Below, one piece after another: positions 47,513 to 59,735 of a stretch of 64,000 bases of DNA. Position 1 is the stretch's first letter, and each line of letters begins with the position of its first letter. A program made the position numbers and the translations under genes. Below the pieces are notes generated by a model. It was not told the DNA's origin and did no database searches. It was given only the letters and a program-made list of their open reading frames with translations. Origin of the DNA: Paramyrothecium sp. XJ0827. Lineage: Eukaryota > Ascomycota > Sordariomycetes > Hypocreales > Stachybotryaceae. Where the stretch lies: positions 4,774,001 to 4,838,000 of the forward strand of contig JAJFPB010000004.1 in assembly GCA_020881915.1 (NCBI GenBank), written 5' to 3'.

Positions 47513-49809
47513 ATGACGAGGACAATCATTCAGACCGCCCCCACACCCAGGCAAGGTAATTGATGCCTTATTCACAAGCCGTGATCGCAAATCTCATTAA
47601 CCTGGTCAATAGCTGTGGTGGTTGAGGGCTCATCTTTCGCTTTGAACGGAAAGAACGTCTCATACCGCTTTCACGTCGACGAAGTGACCGGTGATCTTCT
47701 CGGAGACCACTTTGGCGCAAGCGTCGACGAGAACCCCGTGGCCCAGATCAAGATCAATGGCGGCGGATGGTCAACCCATGCTCACCTCAGGCGGGAGTTC
47801 CCCGATCTCGGCCGAGGAGACTTCCGAAGCCCCGCCGTGCACATCAAGCACGCCCAGGGACACACCGTGACCGACTTCAAGTACAAGTCTCACAGTATCG
47901 TGGACGGAAAGCCCACGCTTCCTGGCCTTCCCAGCACATTTGGACGTGAGGATGAAGTCACCACTCTCGTGATCCATCTCGAAGACAGCCACAGCTCTGT
48001 CGCCGCTGATCTTTCCTACTCCATCTACCCTCACCTCGATGCCATCGTGCGAAGTGTCAAGATTACGAACAATGGGAGCGACAAGATCAGCATCGAGAAG
48101 CTCTCCAGCTTTAGCGTAGACTTCCCACAGAGCGAGTACGAGATCCTTCAATTGCAAGGTGAATGGTCAAGGGAGTGCCATCAAATCCGTCGCAAAGTCG
48201 ACTATGGTTCACAAGGGTATGTACAGGCTCATGCAGTTTCAAGAGACTTACCTAACACTTTCATATCAGATTCGGCAGCAGCACTGGCTACAGTTCGCAT
48301 TACAACAACCCTTTCCTCGGTGTGGTCACACCACAAACCACTGAGTCGCATGGTGATGCTTGGGGGTTTTCTCTTGTCTACACCGGCTCTTTCAGTGTCG
48401 AGGTGGAAAAGAGCCCGCAGGGCCTGACCCGCGCGGTAATTGGCATGAACCCCTATCAACTGTCGTGGTCGCTTGCTCCCGGACAGTCATTTGTGTCCCC
48501 AGAGTGTGTTTCTGTCTTCTCCAACGCTGGAGTCGGAGACATGTCCCGCAAGTACCACCGACTTTACCGTCAGAACCTCATCAAGAGCCAGTTCGTGAAC
48601 AAGACACGACCGGTGCTGCTCAACGGATGGGAGGGCGTCTACTTCGACTTTGATGAGCAGGTTATTTACAAGCTGGCTGAGGAATCTGCCAAGCTTGGCG
48701 TGAAGCTGTTTGTGCTTGATGACGGCTGGTTCGGCGACAAGCACCCACGCATCAACGATCACGCCGGTCTGGGCGACTGGATGGTGAACAAGAAGCGATT
48801 CCCTGATGGTTTAGGACCACTGGTCGAGAAGGTCAGGAAGCTGAAGGCCGCAGGCTCTGATGAAGCCCTTCAGTTCGGTCTCTGGGTCGAGCCCGAAATG
48901 GTGAACAAGAAGTCAGAGCTATACGAAAACCACCCGGAGTGGGCTCTGCACGTCGGCCAGAATCCTCAGAGCGAGTGCCGACAGCAGCTTGTTCTGAACG
49001 TTGCTCTGCCGGAGGTCCAAGACTACATCATCAAGTCGATGTCAGACATTCTCGAGGGCGCCCCAATCACCTATGTCAAATGGGATAACAATCGTGGCAT
49101 GCACGAGAGCCCGACCCCAGACAACCACCATGCGTACATGCTGGGCATGTACCGTGTTTTTGATGAGCTGACCACCAAGTTTCCCAATGTCATCTGGGAA
49201 GGCTGCGCGTCAGGAGGTGGACGCTTTGACGCAGGCATCCTGCAATACTTCCCTCAAGTGTGGACATCTGATGGAACTGACGCTCTTGACCGCATTCATA
49301 TCCAGTTTGGAACATCTTTGGTCTATCCCCCTTCTGCTATGGGTGCGCATGTCTCTGCCGTCCCTAATGAGATTACTGGCCGTGTCACGCCCATCACGTT
49401 CCGCGCTCATGTTGCCATGATGGGCGGCTCATTTGGCCTGGAACTCGACCCTCAGAAGATGCCCGAGGCGGATAAGGCCGCAATCCCTGAGCTGATAACC
49501 TTGGCTGAGAAAGTCAACCCCATCATCATCTCGGGCGATATGTACCGTCTTGCGCCAGACACCTCCAACTTTCCCGCGGCGTTGTTCATCTCGCAAGACG
49601 GCAGCCAAGCGGCCCTCTTCGCATTCCAGATCCGAAAACATCAGGTCCACAATTTCCCCCTGCTGCGTCTGGAGGGTCTGGACCCGTCTGCGCGGTACAA
49701 GCTTGATGGGGAGGCCGTGTACTCAGGAGCGACGTTGATGAATGGCGGCATCCAGTTCCGTTTCGGTACGGACTACGACAGCAAGGTTGTTTTCATTGAA
49801 AGGGTTTAA
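47513..49809 (+). CDS. GH36 alpha-galactosidase, intracellular
   Basis: Exons 47513-47555, 47613-48216 and 48270-49809 give 728 residues. GH36 enzymes remove alpha-1,6-linked galactose from melibiose, raffinose and galactomannan oligosaccharides by a retaining mechanism. After an N-terminal beta-sandwich come the (beta/alpha)8 barrel motifs [29 protein letters not shown] (nucleophile Asp488), [12 protein letters not shown] and [11 protein letters not shown] (acid/base Asp550). There is no signal peptide, so it should act in the cytosol on sugars already taken in. That fits the sugar permease 3 kb downstream. The first exon encodes only 14 residues. The gene is convergent with the regulator at 50035-51867. 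Length matches fungal and bacterial tetrameric GH36 enzymes. Confidence 0.95.
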
Positions 49810-50034
49810 GGTATGCATGCATAGGGTTAAGCATTGCTAATGTACATAAAAGTGGAATCCATAGACTTAAATCATCTTGATCATGCCAACACGCTCATTT
49901 CACCCAGGACACAAGTCAAGGAAACCCCCTGACTCCAAAGTAGCCAGGACAGACGTGCCAAGCAGCCATTGAAATCCACCACCTTACCCCATTTTGGCAC
50001 CGTTCTGGTTTGGTGACTGATAAATATTAACGCA

Positions 50035-51867
50035 TCAAGCAAAGTCAGCTTGATCAAAGTTCGAAATAGTGGCATCCCTACCCAAAGGGTCTAGTGTTGG
50101 AATCTGGAGATTCGAGAGCCTTGCGTCTTCTTTGGAAGTCCAGTCGATTGCGCAATCCTCAGCAGCCGTGATATCCTCAACAAGCGCAGGTTGCTCGTAG
50201 CTTTCAGGACCTTGCGGCATCTGCCACCCCATGTCGATGAGGGCACAAGGACCAGCCTGGGCAAGAAGGTCCCCAGTATATTCAAGCAGGTTAGGGAGTA
50301 AGTGAGATGGACAGCCTCGGGCCTTTGACAGCGCGCCAACGATGGAGACTAGCAGGTCCCGCGGACCAATCTCCAAACTCGAGGGTCCCCAGGTAGGGAG
50401 GCGAGCACTATCGGCTAAACTGATACCGATGTCGAACAGCTTTTGTTCCATGCCGATACCATGACAGTCCTTCGATTTGGATCCAACTGAGGCGAGTGCT
50501 CCAATGATCAGTTTGCCGGCTTCCATGGGGAGGCTGACGGGGAGAAGTGCGCCGCCGCTACATGCCGACGACGGCTTCTTCCCAAAAGCCAGCCTCCACA
50601 TAGCAATTCTCAACCATTGCTGTGTCAGAAGCGTGTCGAATCTTTGGCTCTCGATGACTGACTGATTTGCTTGGACAGTGCAGAGCTTGTCGTTGATAGA
50701 GTGTGTTAAGCTTAGTTGGTTGCCGTCACCCTGGGATTGCCACACGTACAAGGAGCTCGGCAATTGCTCAAAGACGCGAATATGGTTGACAAAGTCGTGC
50801 ATGACGACGGGGCAGTCGGAGTCTATGATTTGTGGCTTGTTGATGGTACTGCGAAGCTGAACACCACGACGATGCTGTAACGCAAAGGTGCGTTCTGTGA
50901 CGAACAGCACCCAGAACACCCGCCGACGCTTCTCACGGTCGATTTCACCCAGATCCCGGTATCCCGCCTCGGTCGTGATGTCCAGAGCGTGCGCCAGCGA
51001 TATGCTTTGGTTGAGATAGAACCACGCGTGTCGTGCATTATTCAGGTTGCCGTAGCTGGCGAACAGGAAGAAGGAGGCTAGGATGGAGTCTAGGCCGACA
51101 TCGTCGATGACACTGTACTGGCGCAACGCATTCTCGGCGAGGCCAACCAGCATCTCTCCGGTCAGCTGTGGCTCCAGGGGTATATCGGCATCTGGTCCCT
51201 CTCCGATGCCGTTTCGAGAGTTGTCCATGCGCAGCTGTATCCGTGTTGCGGCGCATAGTGCAATGATGACTGCATAGCGCGAAGGAGGTAAGTCATCAAT
51301 TCGAAAAGCATCTGTGACGAATTCGTCGTCGACAATGGGCATAATAGGAAATAGGTACTTGAGGAAAACTTGGACATGCGCCGCCAGGGACTGGGAGAGG
51401 CGCTTGCTGTAGTCGGCCGTGTCCAGCTCCAGGTCGTCTAGCCATGGCCTCGAAGCTTCAAACACGTCAGGCTGGACACTGTTTTGTCCGCCTGCGGAAC
51501 TCGTCGGCCCCAGGAGCCACGGCGACCCTTGATCAACTTGATCGTTGGAATGCCTGGAGTGTCGCTCATCGCTGCTACTCACGCTGCCGGTACTGGCTTG
51601 GCCCAGGCTATTGAGATTTGATTCTGTGATGGGCGTGAAGACCCGGAAGGAGTCCATGGAGGACTCGTCTCGCGGAAGGCCGCGCCTGATCTGCGCTTGT
51701 CGTCGGCCTTGACCAGCCCGCGGCCCCTTTCTCCGCACCGCATGCAAGTACTCGCACCGGACGGCGCCGGTCTCGCAGTTGCGGCATGGCTGGCCACGGT
51801 CGCACTTTACCTTTCTGAACCGACAATTATCGCAGGCCTGCCGGGGCCTGTCCTGGGCTTCAGCCAT
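50035..51867 (-). CDS. Zn2Cys6 transcription factor, likely regulator of the galactoside genes
   Basis: This single-exon gene encodes 610 residues. The binuclear zinc cluster is at residues 12-38 with spacing C-X2-C-X6-C-X5-C-X2-C-X6-C (ACDNCRFRKVKCDRG, then CRNCETGAVRC). A basic linker (RRKGPRAGQGRRQAQIRRG) follows. The fungal-specific middle domain spans about residues 165-420: YLFPIMPIVDDEFV, then ARHAWFYLNQSISLAHALDI and KRRRVFWVLFVTERTFALQHRRG, the usual signature. It would act in the nucleus, binding CGG-type sites. It is divergent from the permease and convergent with the alpha-galactosidase, so it probably controls both. The inducer is unknown; the class includes maltose, xylan and galactose regulators. 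Confidence 0.92.
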   Translation of the reverse strand: MAEAQDRPRQACDNCRFRKVKCDRGQPCRNCETGAVRCEYLHAVRRKGPRAGQGRRQAQIRRGLPRDESSMDSFRVFTPITESNLNSLGQASTGSVSSSDERHSRHSNDQVDQGSPWLLGPTSSAGGQNSVQPDVFEASRPWLDDLELDTADYSKRLSQSLAAHVQVFLKYLFPIMPIVDDEFVTDAFRIDDLPPSRYAVIIALCAATRIQLRMDNSRNGIGEGPDADIPLEPQLTGEMLVGLAENALRQYSVIDDVGLDSILASFFLFASYGNLNNARHAWFYLNQSISLAHALDITTEAGYRDLGEIDREKRRRVFWVLFVTERTFALQHRRGVQLRSTINKPQIIDSDCPVVMHDFVNHIRVFEQLPSSLYVWQSQGDGNQLSLTHSINDKLCTVQANQSVIESQRFDTLLTQQWLRIAMWRLAFGKKPSSACSGGALLPVSLPMEAGKLIIGALASVGSKSKDCHGIGMEQKLFDIGISLADSARLPTWGPSSLEIGPRDLLVSIVGALSKARGCPSHLLPNLLEYTGDLLAQAGPCALIDMGWQMPQGPESYEQPALVEDITAAEDCAIDWTSKEDARLSNLQIPTLDPLGRDATISNFDQADFA

Positions 51868-52902
51868 TGCGCGGCGACTTGGAGGAGCACCTTAGGCCCA
51901 TGGAGCGCAGAGCATCACCGGCCAACATTCACGTGGACGGCAGGTGCCAGAGGCAATGATGATGCACGAAGAGCCTTGGCGAGCGGGGGCATCACAGCCA
52001 AGCAGATGCTGGCTAGTGTTCAAATTTTACTAGTGCCGTCAACTCGGACTAGACACCCGACGGACGCCAGGCCGGGGGTTGCACTCCGAGCATGGGTTCT
52101 CGGACCGAAAAGACTTGGCCACATCATGCCCGCAGAGACTTCATGTGTTCGTGCAGCAGGTGAGTTCGTGCGGTCTGGGCCTTGTCAAGGTTGGGGATGG
52201 TGATATGAGTGGTGTTGAGGCTTTGAGCATCCACAACATCAAAACTCGGCATTTGGCAACGCACTAACAACAGTTTCCGAACATTGACCCATTAACTTTC
52301 GGTGATGGGGATATTCAGAAGCTAAGCGGTAGTAGAGGCCACTACCAAGATTGCGGCAAATTTGACGAAACACGAAACCAGGCCGTTGGCGGTAGGCTCA
52401 GTCCCGGCGGTCTATTACTCTGACGATGCCATCATGGATTGCCGAGGCACATGACCTGGGACTTGAGACTGGGCCTTCGCCGTGCACTGTTAAGCATATC
52501 GCTTGAGACAGCTAGGCCACCGTTAGCCCCGAGAAGCCCCATCCGTCTTGTCGGCACTTGACCCCAAGGAGGGCTGAAGCTTGGTATTTGTCTTAACCGC
52601 TTGGGGTAATGTTCGGAATGGAGGCAAGTTTTACGGTGCAACCCCTTGGCGGCCGCTACCCCGGACATGCTCCAACCTCCATCTCAATCCCCATGAATCC
52701 CCATGGGGCACTGTGAATGCAGAGGCAACCAGGCGTGTATATATTGATGCCCTGAGCCCAGTCCATTCAGGAAATAATCGCCAAGGTTGAGCATCGCATC
52801 AGCTTCCATCTCTCTTCTCCGCGCCCTTTGGCTGGTATAAATCACCCTTTTCGCTTTTTCTTCTTCTTTTTTCCTCATTGCAAACCGACGAGAACCGCAA
52901 AA
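51868..52902. promoter_or_regulatory. Divergent promoter region, regulator and permease
   Basis: About 1.03 kb between opposite starts. It contains a TATATA at about 52738-52743, CGG words that could bind the neighbouring Zn2Cys6 protein, and a CT-rich tract at 52845-52875 just before the permease ATG. No gene inside. Confidence 0.55.
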
Positions 52903-54595
52903 ATGGCAAAAGAGATGGCTGAGGACAGCACCGTGCATGCGGAAGACCTCGGTGTCGAAACCGCCGTCAAGATGAATGTCGGCCTCGACACCACGGCGCA
53001 GGCCAAGCAGGGAGCCCAGACGGAGCACGCACTCACTGTCAGGGAAGCCATCCGGCAATATCCCCGTGCTCTGTTCTGGTGTCTCATGGTCTCCATGTGT
53101 GTCGTCATGGAAGGCTACGACACGAACCTTCTCAGCAACTTCTACGCCTATCCTGCCTTTGCAAAGGCATACGGAACCTTCAATGAGGCTACCAACAACT
53201 ACCAGCTGTCCGCAGCCTGGCAGGCTGGTATCGGTAACGCTGCTGGTGTCGGTTCATTCTTCGGTACCCTTCTCAACGGATACCTCGTCACCAAGTTCGG
53301 TCACATCAAGGTCCTTATCGGTGCCCTGATCTCCCTCAGCTGCACAATTTTCATTGTCTTCTTTGCGCCCAACACTGCCGTCATGCTTGTCGGACAGCTT
53401 CTGTGCGGTCTTCCTTGGGGTATCTTCGCCACTGCTGCCCCGGCCTATGCCTCTGAGGTTCTGCCCATGACTCTGCGTGTCTACCTGACCAGTTACACAA
53501 ACGTAAGGACTCCGCACCCATTTTCATGGCAAATGATTAACCTTGCTACAGATTTGCTTCATCATTGGCCAGCTCATCTCCGCCGGAGTCATGGCTGGAC
53601 TGGTGAAAAACGAAACCGTTTGGGCCTACCGCATTCCCTTCGCCCTCCAGTGGGTCTGGCCTATCTTCCTTATCCCCATCTTGTACTTCGCTCCTGATAC
53701 CCCTTGGCACCTTGTCCGGGTCGGACGTGAAGAGGATGCCATCAAGTCTCTCCGCACTTTGCGACCCCTGGCCTCCGAGGAGGAGATCCGGGAGACCCTT
53801 GGCTTGATTGTCTACACGAACAACCTCGAGGAGGAGCTGTCTGTTGGAACATCTTACTGGGACTGCTTCAAGGGCGACGAACTCCGTCGAACCGAGATTG
53901 CTTGTGTCTGCTTCGCCGGACAGATTTTCTCCGGTCTCAACTTCGCCTACAACAGCACCTACTTCTTCCAGCAGGTCGGCCTTGATTCTCAGACCACCTA
54001 CTACCTCAATGTTGGCGGCAACTCCATGGCGCTCTTTGCCTGCCTGGTCTCGTGGTTCGCTATCATGCCTTACGTCGGAAGACGCACCGCCTACGTGTGG
54101 GGTATGTTTGCCATGGGCACCATTCTTTACCTAATCGGAGGTCTCAACGTTCGCACCAACACTCCCACCATTGGTATGACGCAGGCTGTTTTAACCCTCG
54201 TCTGGACCTTTACCTTCCAGCTTTCCGCAGGCCAACTCGGTTGGGCACTGCCTGCCGAAATCGGCTCAACCAGGCTTCGTCAGAAGACCATTTGTCTGGC
54301 CCGAAACATGTACTCCATCTTCGGTGTTATCGCAGGTGTCCTTCAGCCTTACTTCATGAACCCAACTGAGTTAAATCTTCGTGGGTTTACGGGCTTCATT
54401 TGGGGGAGCACTGCTTTCCTTGTCTTTGTCTGGGCGTTCTTCCGTCTGCCTGAAACCAAGGACCGTACCTTTGAGGAGTTGGATCTGCTTTTCGCCAAGA
54501 AGGTTCCTGCCAGGAAGTTCAGCAGCTACCATATCGAGGCTTTCGGCGACGAGGATTCCATGCATAAGTTACAGGCCGAGAAGTCCAATGTGTAG
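52903..54595 (+). CDS. MFS sugar permease, alpha-glucoside/maltose type
   Basis: Exons 52903-53502 and 53552-54595 give 547 residues; the 49 nt intron ends in GCTACAG. It is a 12-helix sugar:proton symporter of the plasma membrane. A charged cytosolic N-terminus of about 60 residues precedes helix 1 (LFWCLMVSMCVVMEGYDTNLL), which matches the maltose/alpha-glucoside permease group better than hexose transporters. Other marks: GTLLNGYLVTKFGHIKV, LPWGIFATAAPAYASEVLP, QQVGLDSQTTYYLNVGG, GRRTAYVWG, and the closing FFRLPETKDRTFEELD. The codon use is more even and C-ending than in nearby genes, suggesting strong expression when induced. Placed beside GH36 and the Zn2Cys6 gene, it probably imports alpha-galactosides such as melibiose or raffinose for cytosolic cleavage. 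Confidence 0.92.
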
Positions 54596-55371
54596 ATAGT
54601 CTTTCAAGCTCCTTGGGAAATTAGCTCTAGCTAAAAAACTATCCTTCGCATAACTGAACATTCACATTTCCATCAAGTCTTGTTCACCACGTCCGTTGAG
54701 TACATTTGCGTGACTCTTAAGCACCACTTCAGATCCTACCCCAGTGATAAATGTATCCATGTTGGTGAACGATGTTTGTTCCAATCTTTGAAATTGCCTT
54801 GGACCATTAGCCGTGGTAATATTCACCCGCCATCATTTGCGCCGGCAACGAGAAACCGGATCATTAGGCGACCGAACATCCTGTGATAACAAAAGTAGTA
54901 GTTTAGGCGAAGAAAATGGGTGCTTGTTGAACACTGCGTCTGATTTTTTAGGGTTGTGCCTATCTACCTTGTACAGCGATATAACTTGACGCTTCAAAAG
55001 GTTCATTGCTAAAGTAATACAAAAGATCCTGCATGTACTAAACTCAGGTCCTCGAGCAATAGAAATAGGACTTGGGTGTTCGTTGATGTTTCATGCTAGT
55101 AGGACCTTGACGATATAGACCTACCATAATGAAAATGGTAAGAGCTCCAAGGTTCTCCTTTGGATTTATGACAACATTTGTTTGGATTTGTCGTATTCTT
55201 AGTCTGGACTTATAACATTATTAGTATATTGCACGAGTTGAAAACTCCTGGCGACAAGACTATATTTGCCCTCAAGTGGTCACAGGAACGGGTTCAGGTG
55301 TAGTGAAAGACCTTGCATATCTTCGGTGCTTGCGACCATTGTATATGGCTACCAATCAATTCTTGACATCT
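54596..55371. other. Intergenic region between convergent genes
   Basis: Nothing coding seen; AT-rich. Confidence 0.5.
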
Positions 55372-57248
55372 CTACATCGAGGACTTGATGATACTCGCCC
55401 CATGCTCAGCGACTCCGTAGACAGTAGCTTGGGTGTTACCCCGAGGACTGATAGGGATGATACTAGCGTCGCACACACGCAAATTTCGGCACCCATACAC
55501 ACGCAGCTCCGAGTCCACGACACCACTAAGCTCCTTTGGCATCATCGAGCAGCTGCCTACCCAGTGATGCCCTCCAATGGATGTATTCCTCACGTATTCC
55601 TTGGCCTCATCGAAGTCGGCGAAGCCACCCGCTTTCGGCGCAAACGGATTTCTCTTTCCTTCCGTCTTGAGTTGGCTCGCCAGTGGCTCGGTGATCACAA
55701 TTGACTCTAAATACTGTGCATGTCGTGCCAAGATCTCAAGGTCCAGTGGGTGGGAGAAGTAGCGAGGGTCTATGGCTACGCCATCCTCGTTTACACTGGA
55801 CGATGTTGTCGTGATATGCACGGATCCTCGGGACAAGGGATGACTCAAAATCAATCCAATGGAAAAATAGCCTTCGGATCCTTCTGGAGGCGCTGACATG
55901 GTGCCATCAGGTTTCAGCCAGGCATATCCAGGGAACGACATATAATATCCGGAAGCCTCACGGTCAGAGATGAGTATAGACCGCACATAATCCGCGTGAG
56001 CCTTGGCGAAACCGGTGGCAGTCGTCTTTTCCTGGTAGTTGTCGAGGATCTCAAGCAATCTTTCAAGCGCCTTTTGACCTTCTTCGGTACTTATACCGGG
56101 CAAAGGCAACTGTGCGGCAGCGTTGGTACCACTCCTGGATAAAGGCCCGGACTGTTTCCCATATGCCTCGGTGGCTGCCCCAAGAGCTTCAGGCTGCTGG
56201 CGAGCAATACCGTCCATCGTCCAAACTCCACTCTCAACTTCGTAAGCCATACCACAAATCATGTGATTTTGCAAATTCTCACCCACATTGGCATTATCGA
56301 TCACGACCTCGATGCCAAGCTTGGAAAGAGCTTCAGCGTTGCCGACACCGGATCGCTCGAGCAACGCCGGTGAATTTATTGCGCCAGCGCTTATGATGAT
56401 CTCCTTCCGAGCTTCGACAATCTGTGTTTCGCCATTCGTGGATAGTTCCACGCCGTAGGCCTCTACCCCATCTGAGGCCTTCTTAAAAAGTACTTTGTGA
56501 ACCGACGTCTTTGTGAGCACAGTCAGGTTCTCCCTGTACAGGGCAGCCCCGACGTATTCACTGCCGGCGTGACTTCTACAGCGCGTATTCGGTTGGATAC
56601 AATCTGGGTTGTTGATGGAGCCCAATGCTTTACCAGAAAATATGTCGAAGTCCTGAGCATGTCCCAAGGCTTCAAGAGTCTCGGTCCAGATTTGCGGCCA
56701 GGCTATGTCCGAGGTGTCTGGAAAGCTGACCTTCAATGGGCCCGTGCCGCGCAATGTCTCTGAGGTTGAGGAGTACAGGGTGAAAGATCTCGCCGAGGAC
56801 TCTGCGAAGCTCTCCCAGTCCCACCCTAGGTTTCCCAAGCTTGCCCACGACTCTATGGTAGCTTTGGAAGGGGGGGTAAATGTCAAGCCATTGATGGCGC
56901 TGGAGCCACCAAGAACACGCCCTTGGGGGAAACCAAGTTGCCTACCTCCCAGGCCTTCCTAGAGTCACAATAAGCCATGTTAGTAACCACTTAATGGCCA
57001 TGAAGCGGAAATACACGAGTGAAGAGCAGCGAGCCTACCTGTGCAGTGGTATGAAAGTGCCAGTTAGAAGTTGTGTTCAGTAGTGTTGGCCACATGGCAG
57101 GCATGACGACGCGAGGATCCGTTGCCTGATTTTCCCCTGCCTCTAGAAGCAGAACGCTTACGCTGGGGTCTTCGGAAAGGCGAGCAGCAAGTACTGAGCC
57201 AGCGGTCCCTCCTCCTACAATGATAAAATCATAACGTTGCGTAGCCAT
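55372..57248 (-). CDS. GMC oxidoreductase
   Basis: Exons 55372-56958 and 57039-57248 give 598 residues. The family comprises FAD enzymes that oxidise alcohols or sugars: glucose oxidase, aryl-alcohol oxidase, choline dehydrogenase and others in secondary metabolism. The FAD-binding [15 protein letters not shown] with its LLLEAGE partner is at residues 11-45. The GMC signature [13 protein letters not shown] follows the 80 nt intron, and [16 protein letters not shown] lies in the middle. The active-site His is in [11 protein letters not shown], with the closing [17 protein letters not shown]. No signal peptide: the start [14 protein letters not shown] is directly at the FAD fold. It is therefore probably intracellular, unlike secreted lignin-related members. 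An in-frame ATG at 57323 would add 25 residues with no obvious purpose. Substrate unknown. Confidence 0.9.
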
Positions 57249-57871
57249 GGCGAAAGTGTCAAAAGTCCTCTCCAAATGCAAATAGAGACGAGTTGAGACT
57301 GTTGCTTGGCTTGCTTTCAACAAATACTAGACCAGTATGTAGACCTGTCTCGTCAATAAACATGCTAAAAGGGACAGAAGTCGAGGTAGGGTGCAAGTAT
57401 TTAAACATGAGGATCGCTGCATGAGCTTGATTGAATCGATTCCCAAGGGCAGTCAATGGTTGTTTGTCAGTTTAGCAGGCTTTCGCGCGCTGCCAAGTGT
57501 GATTACGCAGACAAACAAGGTCAGTATACCACGGTGCGTTATCAGTCCTTTTCCCGGCTGCTGGGAGAAAGGCTATTGGAAATTGAAGTGGTGCGCTGAG
57601 CCATATTTAAACCAGGATAAAGTGAAAGGATTGCCATCCTTCGTCCGTCATGGGGACATGTGTCCATACTTCTGCGAGAGATCATCTTGGAGAATCTTCG
57701 CGACGTCATTTTGCGTACTGAGGTTGATGAGAGTGGCAAGTGGTGAGCAAAAATACACGGACTGCAAAACGGTCTATCTTTAATAGCAACCTCACAAAAT
57801 TATAAAATAAATAAATTAAAAGTTTTTTAAGAGGTTCTTAGAAGATTTATCTTCTATAATTTTTGTAGATC
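57249..57871. other. Intergenic region
   Basis: Holds the promoter of the GMC gene and becomes strongly AT-rich from 57780 toward the transposon. Confidence 0.5.
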
Positions 57872-57873
57872 TA

Positions 57874-59733
57874 ATGTGCATAATAAGTGAATATCCCAGA
57901 CAAGCGAATATCCCAAAAATCCCTTACCTTATATCCTAACCATTTGATTAATTGATTCTTAATAATTCAACATGCTAAACTCGAATAATGAGGCTAATAT
58001 AATCCTTGTACTTTAGGCCCTTTAATTAAACCCAAAATTAAGCCTTCGACGCGCTGCAGATATATATGGCGTTTGCAGAAAGAAGCTAGGCTGTTATTAG
58101 CAAGGCATGCCTTTTCGATAGGATATTATGGCTAATTCGCGTAAATTATCTAATCTTGAGGAATAGACGATAGTTGAATATATCCTTGATCTGGATATGT
58201 GAGGGTTTTCCCCCCGGCTTTGTGGTATTGAAGATATGGCTAATTGACTGCTTGCTAATTGCGATGTACCTCCTGTTGGAATGCGCTGGGCTTCAAACTT
58301 CGTTAGGTGGTAACTATAGCTTATGATGTGTTTCTTTTGTAGATATAACTATTAGAGAGCTAAATGCGAAGATCTAGTTGCAATAAATGCGTGGTTCTTG
58401 CTTGTAGAGAATATAGTCGCGAAGTACGGCATAAGATTAAATAATTGGTATAACTTTAATAAGATAGGCTTTATAATGGGTATTATTGCGAGTAGTATAG
58501 TTATTATAGGCATAGAAAGGCGTGCAAATCCTAAAAGGGTTTAGCCTAGAAACTATAAGTAGATTATAACGATTTAATTAATTAATACTAAAGGGTGGGC
58601 GCTGCTGCTGTTTATTATTGTTATAGGCTAATATTACCTCTCTAGCTAGTATTGCAAAAGTAATCTCCTGGCCGATTGGGCTATTGTAACTACTAAAAAT
58701 GGCTGGACCGATAATGAGATGGGCCTTAAGTGGCTAAAGCACTTTAATTGGTATATAATTAAAAGATCAAATGGTGCCTATTGTCTTCTGATCTTTGATA
58801 GGTATGAGAGCTATTATTTGGTTGCTTTTGAGGATTTTTATAAGGAGAATAAGATTATTATGCTCTGTATACTGCCTTATTTATCTTATTTACTTCAGCC
58901 GCTAGATGTGGGCTGCTTTGGGCCGCTTAAGAAGGCTTATAGTTGAGAAATAGAGTATTTAATTAAATGCTCTATAATATATATTTCTAAGACCGAGTTC
59001 TTTTCTGCCTTCCATGCTATATACCAAGCCACTATAACTAAATTAAATATTTAGGGAGGCTTTAAGGGCGCTAGACTTATTCCTTTAGATGCAAACTATA
59101 TGATCTTAAAGCTTAATATTCGGTTATGAACTCTAATGCCTCCTATTAATGAGCCTGAGCTTTCTGCCCCTTGGACTTTAAGAACCCCAAAGATAGTTAG
59201 GGAAACTAAATCTCAGTCCGAATACCTAAGAAGATGAATTAGAAGATATAAAAGTAGCTCTCCAGTATTAATTATTAATGCCTTAAATTCATTTTCTAAG
59301 AGTTTACTTATAAATTAGCATAAGATGGCTTTACTAGAGGCTGAGATCTGGGATCTTTAAGAGGTAAATAAGATACTAAGCCGGTGCCGCAGGGAAAAAA
59401 AGAAATGCCTACACAATGGAGGGACAATAACTGTGGAGGAAGGCCAAGCATTAATTAATTAAATAGATATAAATATACAGATAGCGGCCGAATCATTAAG
59501 GAGAGGTGGTTAAGGAAGGTTAGCGCAACCAAGGGAAAGGCACTGTGGTATTTGCGGTAAGCCTAGGCATAATGCAAGAATATGTAAGGCAGATATTCCA
59601 GCTGCTGGAGATGAGTATAGTAGTTAGTTTTAAAGGATTAAATGGTCTGTTGTGTTTTTATTGAAGTTCCTGCCTTGGGGGTTGGGATTTTTGGGATATT
59701 CGCTTGTCTGGGACATTCGCTTATTATGCACGT
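57874..59733 (+). mobile_element. Fot1/pogo-type DNA transposon, full length but inactivated by C-to-T type decay
   Basis: An element of 1860 bp flanked by TA at 57872-57873 and 59734-59735. The terminal inverted repeats (57874-57923 and 59684-59733) match over about 50 bases with three mismatches and contain sub-repeats of AGTGAATATCCCAGACAAGC type. Length, TA target and coding content are those of Fot1 (Tc1/mariner superfamily). The sequence is very AT-rich, consistent with RIP. It lies in a transition zone with weak genes to the right. Confidence 0.92.
58128..59627 (+). pseudogene. Fot1-type DDE transposase, RIP-damaged
   Basis: From the ATG at 58128 (MANSRKLSNLEE) a single frame can be followed for about 500 codons, near the Fot1 length of 540. 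The CENPB-like HTH part is recognisable despite stops (IVEYILDLDM...). The DDE core has GAYCLLIFDRYESY and LQPLDVGCFGPLKKAYS. The end has a zinc knuckle, CGICGKPRHNARIC (C-X2-C-X4-H-X4-C). Between 58720 and 59627 there are about eight stop codons but no frameshift, and typical Gly-His of the DGHES motif has become Arg-Tyr. Both are as expected from G:C to A:T changes. No active transposase can be made. Confidence 0.88.
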
Positions 59734-59735
59734 TA

